Assembly (NCBI GenBank): GCA_964291275.2
Contig: OZ219799.1
Span: forward strand, 868,001 to 932,000
DNA: 64,000 nt
Direction of reading: 5' to 3'
DNA from: Bin80 sp964291275
GTDB taxonomy: Bacteria; Bacteroidota; Rhodothermia; Rhodothermales; Bin80
In this document: positions 28,558 to 37,763 of the stretch, piece after piece
Position numbering within the stretch: position 1 is the stretch's first letter
Layout: every line of letters starts with the position of its first letter
The notes under the pieces: model-generated
Database searches by the model: none
The model's input: only the letters and a program-made list of their open reading frames with translations
Told to the model about the DNA's origin: nothing
Made by a program: the position numbers and the translations under genes

Positions 28558-29576
28558 CGGCGGGAGAGTCCCAGTGTAATTCGGTGGGTGGCTCCCAGCA
28601 GGTCTCCGTAGGGTACATAGGCGTAATCAAGGTGCAGCTGGAAGATGGCAATCTGCTGCAGGGCCAGCCCCGCTCCGAAAGAAAGGTCCCCCTCATCCAC
28701 CTGAAAGCGGTATCCAGCCCGCAATGAAACCATATTCAGAAATACAGACTCAATACCCCAGTTCACCCACTCATTGTTATCAGTCGGATGCACTAGTTCA
28801 AAGGAAGTGGACAGACGAAAATCTTGTGAGGTGATCAGGTCATCTGCTGCGCTCATACGGAAGAGCAGTGGCATACGAAAAGATTCCCGGAGTCCATCTA
28901 CCGAGGCACCAAAATGTTGTATCGTAAACGCGAGACGCAACTGCCGGAAACCAGTGTAGTACAGTGTGCCGACATCGAAAAGGATATTACTGAATGCGTC
29001 CTGATCCAGCTGCTCCCGCACGTACTTGACTTGTAGGCCAATGGTTAATCGGTCCGTGAACCGTTTTGCGGCAGCCAGCCCAACCATAAAGTCTCCCGCA
29101 CTGACCAGGCGTCCTGTGCCCTCTGGATCGGTGGCGGTAGTCTCCTCATAGGTCTCAATACCAAAATTCATCACACTAAGTCCGAACGTATAGCTATTGA
29201 TCGGCATGGCCACCACAAGGGCATCCACACGGCTGTTGACGAGCCATTCATTGTGGGTCAGGTATACGGTCGGTCCTGAGACTAGTGGCAGTGCACCAAC
29301 ATTCCAGAAAACGGCGTTAGCATCGTTAGTGAGGCTACTGGCTGCTTCACCAAGTGCACTCTCTCTTGCACCGATCCCAATCTTCAGTGCCTGGAATCCT
29401 GCCGATCCTGTTTTCTCAAAATCAAATCCATAGTCGGATTGTGCCTGGACCGAGAATGGTGTCAGTAGCAGGGCCATAAACAGGAGTACACCACCCCCAC
29501 CACCCACCGCCTCGTTAATCGAATGCCCTTGACCGAAGGCCTTTGTTCGGAATATGTGGCGGAGATCAAATGTCAT
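28554..29576 (-). CDS. PorV/PorQ-family outer-membrane beta-barrel
   Basis: 340 residues with an internal signal peptide (GGGGVLLFMALLLTPFSVQAQ), then the PorV hallmark FEKTGSAGFQALKIGIGAR ESALGEAASSL followed by NDANAVFWNVGAL, and ~14 amphipathic strands ending in LGATHRITLGLSRR. PorV is the outer-membrane shuttle that takes T9SS cargo from the translocon to the attachment complex; PorQ and related paralogues share the fold. Being co-operonic with T9SS cargo genes on both sides (4-bp overlap downstream, 15 bp upstream), it could be a dedicated shuttle for these enzymes. A FadL-like nutrient channel is the alternative. Confidence 0.78.
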   Translation of the reverse strand: MTFDLRHIFRTKAFGQGHSINEAVGGGGGVLLFMALLLTPFSVQAQSDYGFDFEKTGSAGFQALKIGIGARESALGEAASSLTNDANAVFWNVGALPLVSGPTVYLTHNEWLVNSRVDALVVAMPINSYTFGLSVMNFGIETYEETTATDPEGTGRLVSAGDFMVGLAAAKRFTDRLTIGLQVKYVREQLDQDAFSNILFDVGTLYYTGFRQLRLAFTIQHFGASVDGLRESFRMPLLFRMSAADDLITSQDFRLSTSFELVHPTDNNEWVNWGIESVFLNMVSLRAGYRFQVDEGDLSFGAGLALQQIAIFQLHLDYAYVPYGDLLGATHRITLGLSRR

Positions 29577-29591
29577 GAACTCGGTGGTGCC

Positions 29592-31430
29592 TCACTTGAT
29601 GATCAGCAACGTTCCTTGGGCCGAGCCTACTTCCGACTGCACTGTCCAGAAATAGACCCCCGGAGCTACCTGTTGGCGTGAATCAGAGAGCTGGTCCCAA
29701 ACGGCCTGTCCGGTATTTGGGTCATCGTGCTCGATGACTTTGAAAAGCTCTCCACTCGATGTATATATATGTACAGTTGCCCGTGCTGGAAGGTTTGTCC
29801 AGACAATTGTAGATTCTTCGCCTGTGGTTGGAAAGCCGGAAACGAGACGGAACGGATTGGGGAATACTCCAACGTTCATTGCATCGGCTGCGGGTAGACT
29901 GGCAACCGTCACAGCTTCCTCGTTACGGTTAGTGAACCAACTTTGATTCTCGTCTTCATCAAGCGAAACAATGCTATAGAAATAACTCACCCCTAGGTCC
30001 ACACGGTTATCGATATATTTCCAATTACCTAGATCACTGTCCCAGTACCGTCGGCGGTCCAGAGAATTATTTGGGCGTACTCGAGCGATACGCCTATAGG
30101 GTCCGGTAAAGGCTCGCTCGCTGCGGTAAATGTGGTACTCCTTAAAGCTGGCTTGGCCGGTAATGGGGTCCACCCATGTTTGGTCTAGAGGGGGCCAGAC
30201 CAGCGAAATAGACTGGGATGTTGGTAGAGGCAGAATCTGGATGTCAGGTGATGGTGGTGGTACAGAGGCCACTTCATAGTTACGGTTGAATAGTTCTTGT
30301 GCTCGATCAACGGTGCTTTGCAGCGAGTCGAGCCCGGCTGGGAGCGACATTTGAGCTTCGAGTCCCTCCAGGGCCTTTTGAATGGGGAGTCCGTTCACAG
30401 CCTGCACAATCGTGACCGTAATACTTGAGGCTGCATCCAGCGTGTATGGGCCGCACGACATTAACATGAACGGCACCAACCGTTCGTCGGCAGATGCCTG
30501 CAGCAACCTATTCGCACCGGAGAGGATGGCATAAAGATTATCTGCTGTGGTTGAGGTCAGGGTCAGCTGATTTTCATTGTTGAGTAATTGTGCGCTCAGT
30601 ACGTGGGCCGGTTGCGTTTCACCGGAAGTACCTACGGGCGCACTCAGAAGGCCCACACCGGCATATCCTGTCGTGCGCAACTCACCGCGGGAGAGCAGAA
30701 AGTTACCCACATCGGTTGGCAGATCGAAGTTTGGCGTGTCATCCCAGGCATACATAAGCCGGCGCATTTCGTCGTACCCGGTCAGCTCATCGGCCCGATT
30801 GAAATCTTCCCCCCATCCATTGTGTGCCAGAACATCCTGGTAGCTGGGTCGCAACAAATACGGGAACCCGATATAAACATCGCTAAGAGTCGAGCTTGTC
30901 TGATTGGTGAGGGTATACTCAATAATAATGAAGTCCTTCAGGCTGGGAAAGCTCCAGGCCCGGCTGGTTCGCTCCACACGTATGTTTTCGGAGGTAGTCC
31001 AGGTTGCCGTGATGGTTTGCTCGGCCAGTCGGGGATTGTAGTCGGGTTGTTCGACGAAATTGTCAACCTTGGTCATCACCTCATACGTCCCTTGGTCACG
31101 GAAGGCAAAAGGACCGTTTTCGACAAAGAAGAGACTGCCATCGGAGCGACGGCCACCGATCCAGGTCCCACCTGCAAAATTATAGGATCGCTGCTCATCC
31201 TTGCTCAAGAGCGTGCTGGGACCACCTGGCCAGTCCATACTGGGAAAGAATTCGAACAGATTGGTCGGGCTTGGCGCGCCGACGGTGCCGTCATCCTTCA
31301 TCGTATCCCATAAATCCCCCCGATCGTGAATTTCGAACTCCGCTGTGCGCACCTGGGCCTGCACCGGTCCAGCCAGGATTAAAAGAGCCAGAACACAAAA
31401 AAAGTTTTGCTGCACTGCGCTGTGGGTCAT
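29592..31430 (-). CDS. Exported protein with Fn3-like region and T9SS sorting domain
   Basis: 612 residues: signal peptide (FFCVLALLILAGPVQAQ); a ~350-residue N-terminal region of unknown family (FAGGTWIGGRRSDGSLFF, SLKDFIIIEYTLTNQTSS); an Fn3-like segment (SISLVWPPLDQTW...YHIYRSERAFTGPYRRIARV); and a sorting domain (VGVFPNPFRL...GVYFWTVQSE). Proteins of this shape are encoded next to TonB receptors in Rhodothermia and may act as surface partners, a place taken by SusD elsewhere. It follows the receptor by 22 bp. The SusD-substitute role is inference. Confidence 0.72.
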   Translation of the reverse strand: MTHSAVQQNFFCVLALLILAGPVQAQVRTAEFEIHDRGDLWDTMKDDGTVGAPSPTNLFEFFPSMDWPGGPSTLLSKDEQRSYNFAGGTWIGGRRSDGSLFFVENGPFAFRDQGTYEVMTKVDNFVEQPDYNPRLAEQTITATWTTSENIRVERTSRAWSFPSLKDFIIIEYTLTNQTSSTLSDVYIGFPYLLRPSYQDVLAHNGWGEDFNRADELTGYDEMRRLMYAWDDTPNFDLPTDVGNFLLSRGELRTTGYAGVGLLSAPVGTSGETQPAHVLSAQLLNNENQLTLTSTTADNLYAILSGANRLLQASADERLVPFMLMSCGPYTLDAASSITVTIVQAVNGLPIQKALEGLEAQMSLPAGLDSLQSTVDRAQELFNRNYEVASVPPPSPDIQILPLPTSQSISLVWPPLDQTWVDPITGQASFKEYHIYRSERAFTGPYRRIARVRPNNSLDRRRYWDSDLGNWKYIDNRVDLGVSYFYSIVSLDEDENQSWFTNRNEEAVTVASLPAADAMNVGVFPNPFRLVSGFPTTGEESTIVWTNLPARATVHIYTSSGELFKVIEHDDPNTGQAVWDQLSDSRQQVAPGVYFWTVQSEVGSAQGTLLIIK

Positions 31431-31452
31431 TTTGGTAGTTCAGACAATCGAG

Positions 31453-34400
31453 TCATCGCAGGTTATAGCGTAAGCCGAAATAGAATTGTCTCGGGGCGAA
31501 ATAGGTTTGCCAACTGATATCATAGCCTGCAGCATCTACCTGTGAGATCTCGCCATTTTCCACGTAATTCTTCACTGCTTCTGCATCAAAAAAGACATCG
31601 CCAAAGGAACGCAGGTTCCGGGCGTTGAGTACGTTCGTTACGTTAACATAGGCCGCGAGTGTGTGAATCCCGGAAATTTGGAAGCTTTTCTCCAGTCGAA
31701 GGTCAAGGGTTTTTATAGGTGGCAGACGATGATTATCCCGTGTATCTGGAGGGTCATCGGGGCCCACGTACGTAAAGGTTCGACCACTTACAAAACTGAA
31801 CAGTGCGCTCAGGCTTGTCCCTTCTAGGAGGGTGCTTGCAAACGACTGTGTCGTTTCTTCGGGGTAGCGTACATAGAGATTGGTTCTCAGAATATGTGGT
31901 CGACTGAACGTAGTCTCCGTGGGTAAGCGTTTCGACACGTCGATGTCATAGACATATTCCGGTACGCCTTCCTCATCATACCGGATTGTGCCCGGTGTGG
32001 CGCGTCCTTGTGTTACTTTCGAAAAGCTGTAGTTTGCATTGACCGCATACCAGTGACTGTGGGCCGTACGTGCAGTAATCTCGAAGCCGCGCGAGTCACC
32101 ATAATCACCTGAGAAATTCGAAACATAAAAGACGTTCGGTGTAATGTCCCCGCGAAACGGGTCGTACATGTAAACACGGCGGTCAAAAATGCCTTGACGC
32201 GGCATAGTCTGATCGAAGACATCTTTGTAGAATCCGGTCATATCGAGTACTATAAAATCTCCGAAATTATGCACAATCCCCACCTCGAACAGCACCGTTT
32301 TCTCTGGCTTCAGGGCATCAAGAGACAGCACAACAACACGTTCGGGATCGCCATCTAGGGAGGGAATGTGACGGGGCTCACGTCCTTGAGCAGTAGCAGC
32401 AGCATCTTCCGCCATCTGGGCTCTTACTATATACTCGGGCCGGAAGTAGTTGAACTCGAACATCCGGTCAAGCGGTGGAAGCTGATAGAAGTGTCCATAA
32501 TTAAAATGCAGGACGGTCTTGCTGGAGACCGGAAAGGATACGCCAATACGCGGGCTGACACGGTGGAATGCATTTGCGGGTGCACGGGATTTGGCCAGTA
32601 CGTTCTCGTAGGAGTACTTGACGCGTCCGTTCTCATCGACCTGATCACGATCGGGATCCAGTGCGGGATCAAAGTCAGGGTCTACACTCAGATTGAAGAG
32701 GTTGCGGGTGGTGAACCAGTCGACATTTGGATGAAAGAGGTCATACCGCACGCCCACATTCAAAATCATGCTGTTGAATTCCATTTTGTCTTGCACATAA
32801 GCGGCAAACTCAATGGGGTGATAGGTTTCGTGCAGTCCACGGTTGAGCCAGTACCGTGGATCAGTACTGAATGATGAGTGCCGCCAGGAAAAATTTTCCC
32901 TGAAAGTATTGCGGCGCAGCTCAATGCCGGCTTTGATGAAATTGGTTTTATTGAACTGCCAGTTTGCGCTGCTCTCCAGGGACAGATCGCCTACCTCCTG
33001 GTCTCGATCGACAATAAATGACCAGGCATCATAGGGCTCATCAGGGTAGCCGTTATACCGTTGAAATCCAAACAATGTGGGGTTTTCGCTGACACCTAGG
33101 CGGGCAAAGTCACTAGGCTTTTCACGCATGTCGAGACGGAAGCGGCTGATCTGTATGTCATAGAAAAATCGGGGCGAAAGCGTGTGCGTCCATTCAGAGT
33201 TGAAATGAGTCGTCTTTCCCTCAAGGAGGGATCCCCATCCGCGATAGAATTTGACTTGTTGCACATAGTCGCCATTCTCCTGCAGTGTCGAGTGGCCAAC
33301 ACGGTTATAGAGCGCTCCAATTCTCAGTTTCATATTGGGGCGTAGTTGAAGAACCACGTTACCAAGAATATCATCCAGTTCCCGATGATCTCTTGGACGT
33401 GGATAGGCGTATGCTTCACGTTTGAATTGAGACGCTACAAAAAAACTGGCTTTGGTCTGGCCCCTTGTAAAGATCGATCCCCCCAGGCTTCCATAAATCT
33501 GATGGTCTGGAATTTCGCGATAGTCGTAAACTTGGCTATTGCGAAATGGCGTCCACCAATCGGGATCAAGTGTACCGTCCTCAAGTCTATTGTCCAGATA
33601 TTCTTTTTGTGTTTCAGGATCGTACAGATAGTTTCCAAAATGTCGCTGTCCTGCAGCACCATATGTGTATTCGAGCGAGGCGCTGTATTGTGGTCCACCC
33701 TGTCGGGTTACCACGTTAACGATGCCGGACTGGGCCCCCCCGTATTGTGCTTCGAAGCCTCCGGTCAGAATCTGGATCTCCTGTACAGCGTGCATATTGA
33801 TATTGGTGAAGGATCCCCCCTGATCAGCGCGCCCCTCGACCAATGCTGTGGTACGGGTTCCATCAAGAAACCAGAATACTTCGGTCTGATCTCCTCCACG
33901 TACGGCATAACGGCTCTCTCCCCGTCCTGAACCTCCGAGCCCACCAATGATTGGTTCGGGGTCAAATAATACTCCAGTCTGCAGCATGAGTCCTTCGCGG
34001 GCACTTCTTACGGGCAGTGCTCTCAACTGCTGAATGTCGAGGTAATGGACGCTTGCGGTCTCGTCACGTTGCACCAGGGGGCGCTCCGCACTCACAAGGA
34101 GTTCGTCATCCAGTTGAATGGTCTCTGCCGTCAGGGCTACATCTATGCGTGTAGTCAGGCCGCTCTGAACGACGACATCTTCGACGATTACTGTTGCAAA
34201 GCCAAGCATCGTCACGCGCAACCGATAGAGGCCGGGTGAAACATTCAGGATCAAAAAATCACCATTCACGTCAGCTGCACCCCCTAATGTGGTTCCCTCG
34301 ACGAGTACACTGGCTCCTGGCAGGAACTCACCGGTCCCCGCTTCCGTGATGTTTCCAACGATTTTTCCTGCATAGACCGGGTCAGAGGATATCGCCAAGG

Positions 34401-34473
34401 CTGACTGTTCCGACAGCAGTATGAGTAACCCTAGAGCAATGACGCGCATGAATCCTGTCATGGCTACCATCAT
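31453..34473 (-). CDS. TonB-dependent receptor with carboxypeptidase-regulatory N-domain
   Basis: About 1006 residues if translation starts at the ATG at 34473, preceded by AGGGCAGG-like ribosome site and giving a clean signal peptide (GFMRVIALGLLILLSEQSALA); the frame is open further to 34665. Domains: CarboxypepD_reg-like (AGKIVGNITEAGTGEFLPGA), plug (QLRALPVRSAREGLMLQTGV ... YAVRGGDQTEVFWFLDG; VQEILTGGFEAQYGGAQ-type strand), then a 22-strand barrel ending APRQFYFGLRYNLR. It would bring large oligosaccharides across the outer membrane with TonB energy. No SusD gene is next to it. It heads the minus-strand locus and is divergent from the sugar-acid operon. Confidence 0.88.
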   Translation of the reverse strand: MMVAMTGFMRVIALGLLILLSEQSALAISSDPVYAGKIVGNITEAGTGEFLPGASVLVEGTTLGGAADVNGDFLILNVSPGLYRLRVTMLGFATVIVEDVVVQSGLTTRIDVALTAETIQLDDELLVSAERPLVQRDETASVHYLDIQQLRALPVRSAREGLMLQTGVLFDPEPIIGGLGGSGRGESRYAVRGGDQTEVFWFLDGTRTTALVEGRADQGGSFTNINMHAVQEIQILTGGFEAQYGGAQSGIVNVVTRQGGPQYSASLEYTYGAAGQRHFGNYLYDPETQKEYLDNRLEDGTLDPDWWTPFRNSQVYDYREIPDHQIYGSLGGSIFTRGQTKASFFVASQFKREAYAYPRPRDHRELDDILGNVVLQLRPNMKLRIGALYNRVGHSTLQENGDYVQQVKFYRGWGSLLEGKTTHFNSEWTHTLSPRFFYDIQISRFRLDMREKPSDFARLGVSENPTLFGFQRYNGYPDEPYDAWSFIVDRDQEVGDLSLESSANWQFNKTNFIKAGIELRRNTFRENFSWRHSSFSTDPRYWLNRGLHETYHPIEFAAYVQDKMEFNSMILNVGVRYDLFHPNVDWFTTRNLFNLSVDPDFDPALDPDRDQVDENGRVKYSYENVLAKSRAPANAFHRVSPRIGVSFPVSSKTVLHFNYGHFYQLPPLDRMFEFNYFRPEYIVRAQMAEDAAATAQGREPRHIPSLDGDPERVVVLSLDALKPEKTVLFEVGIVHNFGDFIVLDMTGFYKDVFDQTMPRQGIFDRRVYMYDPFRGDITPNVFYVSNFSGDYGDSRGFEITARTAHSHWYAVNANYSFSKVTQGRATPGTIRYDEEGVPEYVYDIDVSKRLPTETTFSRPHILRTNLYVRYPEETTQSFASTLLEGTSLSALFSFVSGRTFTYVGPDDPPDTRDNHRLPPIKTLDLRLEKSFQISGIHTLAAYVNVTNVLNARNLRSFGDVFFDAEAVKNYVENGEISQVDAAGYDISWQTYFAPRQFYFGLRYNLR

Positions 34474-34696
34474 AGTGTGCCTGCCCTTACTGAACCCCAG
34501 AGGGGTTTCAGGACGAAACTGCCAAAATCTGTTCTCAACTGGTTTCTGTTTTCCGGTTATTTGTTGCCCCTGGGTACCGCCGGGATGTCCACTCATCTGT
34601 GATTTGTTGGCAGGATGAAATGTGTCCTGATCGTACTGTACGGTATCTTCAAGGATGATGCACAAACTATATCTGATGTCCGGGATCCAGGAATTG

Positions 34697-34720
34697 ATTG
34701 ACCTGGGTCAATCTGGTCAA
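34697..34720. promoter_or_regulatory. Candidate operator: 16-bp perfect palindrome plus extra half-site
   Basis: ATTGACC-TG-GGTCAAT is a perfect inverted repeat (34697-34712), followed two bases later by another GGTCAA half-site (34715-34720). It lies in the 388-bp gap between the divergent receptor and SDR genes, about 140 bp before the SDR start. Palindromes of this size with TTGACC/GGTCAA arms suit a dimeric regulator such as a GntR- or LacI-type protein, but no regulator gene is in the window. The rest of the gap (34474-34861) shows no gene; a TTG at 34794 with TACCTTTA at 34818 is a weak Bacteroidota-type promoter candidate for the SDR operon. Confidence 0.45.
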
Positions 34721-34861
34721 CTGCTTGGATGATGGGCGGCATCCGACAAACACTTGTGATAGGTAAGATCCGTAGTGAGCATCCTGCACTGATTGACAAA
34801 ATTACACGGGATCTCATTACCTTTACAATATAGATACGATTTTCGAATAGTAGAAGGTTCC

Positions 34862-35632
34862 ATGGCTTTTACGGCCAAACATGCTGTCGTAACGGGTGGT
34901 GCAAAAGGGATCGGCGGGGCGGTTGTCACGCGGTTTCTGGAAGAGGGTGCACGCGTGACGATTTTGGATCTGGATGAAAAGCGGGCGCGGGAACGTTTGG
35001 TCAACTTTGAGGAGCAGAGCCTCTTCATCCGTTGTGATGTATCGAATGCAGATCAGGTCGAGGCAGCATTCAAGCAAATTGCTGTTCGATTCGGCGCTGT
35101 GGATGTTCTCGTCAACAATGCCGGAATTCAGCGCTACAGTACAGTCACGGATACAACCGAAGAAGAATGGGATCTGGTGATGAACGTAAACCTGAAGAGT
35201 GCTTTCCTGTGTTCGAAGTATGCTATCCCGCTGATACAAAAGCGTGGAGATGGGGTTGTAATCAACGTCGCAAGCGTACAGAGCTTTATTACGCAACGTA
35301 AAGTGGCTCCGTACACGACGAGCAAGACCGCCATGTTGGGACTAACGCGCAGTATTGCTGTGGATTACGCCCCTGATATCAGGGCGGTCGCTGTATGCCC
35401 CGGTACAGTTGATACGCCCATGCTTAGGTGGGCTGCCGATCAGTCTCCTGACCCCGAAGAAGTCTACCGGGAGGTTCGTGAGATGCATTTAACCCAGCGT
35501 ATTGCAGAACCGGTGGAAATAGCTAATTTGATTTTGTATTTATCCAGCGATGAGGCCGCGTTCATTACCGGGCAGGCCATCCGTATAGATGGGGGACTGG
35601 GTTTGGTTGTAGCCGGGAGTGTACGCCAGTGA
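34862..35632 (+). CDS. Short-chain dehydrogenase/reductase (sugar-type)
   Basis: 256 residues from the ATG at 34862, chosen for the AGAAGG site 8 bp upstream and the normal SDR length; an earlier in-frame ATG at 34793 would add an atypical extension. Classical SDR: cofactor loop GGAKGIG, LDLDEK with an acidic residue after beta-2 (NAD preference), NNAG, catalytic Ser in NVASVQSF and YTTSK, and the terminal FITGQAIRIDGGLGL. It probably oxidises a sugar to a lactone that the SMP-30 enzyme of the same operon opens. The stop overlaps the next start (GTGA). Confidence 0.88.
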   Translation: MAFTAKHAVVTGGAKGIGGAVVTRFLEEGARVTILDLDEKRARERLVNFEEQSLFIRCDVSNADQVEAAFKQIAVRFGAVDVLVNNAGIQRYSTVTDTTEEEWDLVMNVNLKSAFLCSKYAIPLIQKRGDGVVINVASVQSFITQRKVAPYTTSKTAMLGLTRSIAVDYAPDIRAVAVCPGTVDTPMLRWAADQSPDPEEVYREVREMHLTQRIAEPVEIANLILYLSSDEAAFITGQAIRIDGGLGLVVAGSVRQ

Positions 35633-36849
35633 AAATCAGCGATATCAAAGCGACGACGGTTACCGTCCCACTGGAAGCTCCACTACGCCATTCGGCGGGA
35701 GCACATTGGGGGCGTTTCGTGCGGACTATTGTCGAGGTAGAGACCGACGAAGGTATAACAGGTCTGGGTGAAATGGGAGGTGGAGGTGAATCTGCGGAAG
35801 CCGCAATCAGAGGTCTGAAAACCCACCTTGTCGGGCACGATCCAATGCAGTTAGAGGCAATGTATTGGAAGATTTGTAACCCAACCGCTTCGCTCTATAA
35901 TAATCGAACCCAGGTCCATGCAGCGATTGAGTTTGCCTGTATGGATATTGTTGGCAAACGCCTTGGTATTCGGGCGTGTGATTTATTGGGCGGTGCCCTT
36001 CGCGAAAAAGTACCATTCGCATCGTATCTGTTTTTCCGCTATCCCAACGAAGATACTGGACGGGGTGGAGAGGAAATGCCTGACGCTATGGTCCGACAGG
36101 CACAAGCGTTGGTAGAGCAGCACGGATTCTCCACACATAAACTTAAAGCGGGTGTTTTTCCACCAGACCACGAACTGGAAGTTTTTCGTGCGCTGGCGGC
36201 GGCTTTTCCCGACCACCGCGTTCGCATAGATCCCAATGCGGTGTGGACCGTGGAAGAGGCCGTCCGTATAGGTCAGGCCATTGAGGATCTGAACAATGAT
36301 TATTACGAGGATCCGTGCTGGGGTTTGGAGGGAATGCGTCGTGTTCGTGAATTTGTTCGCATACCGACTGCAACCAACACCGTAGTGGTTAACTTCGAGC
36401 AACTGGCCGCGTGCGTCCACACCAATGCCGTTGATGTCATTTTGTTAGACACGACATTCTGGGGAGGATTGCGCCAAGCGTGGAAAGCAGGTGTGGTTTG
36501 CAATACATTTCAGCGAGGAGTAGCCGTCCACAGTTCTGGTGAACTTGGTATACAACTTGCCACGATGCTGCATCTGGGTGCTGCCCTGCCTAATCTGACT
36601 TTTGCCGCTGATGCCCACTACCATCATCTGACCGATGACATTATCGTAGGTGGCAAAATGCCTTATACCGATGGATGTATTGCTGTGCCCGATGGACCAG
36701 GTCTGGGTGTCGAACTTGATCGTGATAAAGTGCTGTGCTATGCTGAGCTATACAAAAAGCTGGGCCCCTACCCATATGATCGTGATCCGCGGCGTCCTGA
36801 CTGGTTCAGTATCTGGCCAGAAACTCGTTGGGCCAAGCCGATTTCCTGA
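35629..36849 (+). CDS. Enolase-superfamily sugar-acid dehydratase, glucarate-dehydratase-like
   Basis: 406 residues, starting at GTG overlapping the SDR stop. Mandelate racemase/muconate lactonizing fold with GlucD-type active site: KLKAGVFPPDHELE (KxK base), metal ligands in RIDPNAVW and YYEDP, Asn in PTATNTVV, Asp in LLDTTFWGG and His in VAVHSSGELGI (Asp/His dyad). All expected residues are present. It would dehydrate a C5-C6 sugar acid to a 2-keto-3-deoxy acid. Acting between the SDR/lactonase pair and later aldol cleavage fits the operon. The exact acid (glucarate, gluconate, galactarate, mannonate type) is not determined. Confidence 0.88.
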   Translation: MKISDIKATTVTVPLEAPLRHSAGAHWGRFVRTIVEVETDEGITGLGEMGGGGESAEAAIRGLKTHLVGHDPMQLEAMYWKICNPTASLYNNRTQVHAAIEFACMDIVGKRLGIRACDLLGGALREKVPFASYLFFRYPNEDTGRGGEEMPDAMVRQAQALVEQHGFSTHKLKAGVFPPDHELEVFRALAAAFPDHRVRIDPNAVWTVEEAVRIGQAIEDLNNDYYEDPCWGLEGMRRVREFVRIPTATNTVVVNFEQLAACVHTNAVDVILLDTTFWGGLRQAWKAGVVCNTFQRGVAVHSSGELGIQLATMLHLGAALPNLTFAADAHYHHLTDDIIVGGKMPYTDGCIAVPDGPGLGVELDRDKVLCYAELYKKLGPYPYDRDPRRPDWFSIWPETRWAKPIS

Positions 36850-36887
36850 TGAGTGAATCTGACCGCAAGGAAAACGCCTTTTAGATT

Positions 36888-37763
36888 ATGAGTGGCAGTG
36901 CATTATTACCGATCGAGAAAGCATCTGTCTTTTATGAGGGTCTTGATCATCCCGAGGGGCTTGCCGTGCACCCCGACGGATCGATATGGGCAGGAGGTGA
37001 AGCGGGGCAGATATATCGGATATCGTCCGACGGAAAAGAGATGGTTGAGGTGGCAAATACAGGTGGGTTCATTCTCGGACTTGCTTTTAGTCCTGATGCC
37101 GAGTGGCTTGCAGCTTGCGATTTACGTAATCAGTGTGTTTGGCGGCTTGATCCCGGTTCGGGCGCGTTATCCGAGTTTGCCATAGGGACAAGTGGAGGGG
37201 ATCTGTTCAAGATACCAAACTATGCCACGTTTGCCGGTGACGGTACGCTTTATGTTTCGGATAGCGGTACTTTTCGCCAGGTTGATGGGCGTATTCTACG
37301 ATTTGATGCTGATCACAGCGGCCACGGACAGGTTTGGCACGAAGGCCCATTCAATTTTGCCAATGGTCTTGCCCTTTCTCCTAAGGGAGATGCTCTGTAC
37401 GTGGTGTGCAGTTTCGACGCGAATATAGAGCGGATCGAATTGGCACCAGATGGTAGTGCAGGCAATCGAACATTGTTCGCCAGACTCCCGAGGACTGTGC
37501 CTGACGGTCTTGCATTCGATGCAGCGGGTAATCTGTACGTGTCATGTTATGCCCCCAATCACATCTATCGTATCATGCCCGACGGCAAAGTGGAACTTCT
37601 GGTGGATGACTGGGAAGCTCACACATTGTCCAACCCCACAAACATTGCCTTCGGTGGTCCTGGCTTTGATCAGCTCTTTACTACCAACCTGGGGAGATGG
37701 CATCTTACACGAATAGATTTAGGAGTTGAAGGGGCCCGATTAGCGTGCCATCCAGTGAGATGA
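36888..37763 (+). CDS. SMP-30/gluconolactonase-like sugar lactonase
   Basis: 291 residues, six-bladed propeller family: LDHPEGLAVHPDGSIWAGGE at the start (metal Glu), FKIPNYATFAGDGTLYVSDS with the Asn and Asp positions of the SGL metal site, PFNFANGLALSPKGDALYV and PDGLAFDAAGNLYVSCY. Such enzymes hydrolyse sugar lactones with Ca or Zn. No signal peptide. Located 38 bp after the dehydratase, with its stop overlapping the next start, it fits the step between SDR oxidation and dehydration. Confidence 0.87.
   Translation: MSGSALLPIEKASVFYEGLDHPEGLAVHPDGSIWAGGEAGQIYRISSDGKEMVEVANTGGFILGLAFSPDAEWLAACDLRNQCVWRLDPGSGALSEFAIGTSGGDLFKIPNYATFAGDGTLYVSDSGTFRQVDGRILRFDADHSGHGQVWHEGPFNFANGLALSPKGDALYVVCSFDANIERIELAPDGSAGNRTLFARLPRTVPDGLAFDAAGNLYVSCYAPNHIYRIMPDGKVELLVDDWEAHTLSNPTNIAFGGPGFDQLFTTNLGRWHLTRIDLGVEGARLACHPVR

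Noticed and set aside
34473..34665. Upstream extension of the TonB receptor to the first ATG
   Set aside because: It would put ~64 charged/polar residues before a clean signal peptide; the ATG at 34473 has a better ribosome site.
36849..36884. 11-codon frame overlapping the dehydratase stop (TGATG) and ending 3 bp before the lactonase start
   Set aside because: Could be a leader peptide, but it is too short to support and has no repeated-codon or hairpin feature.
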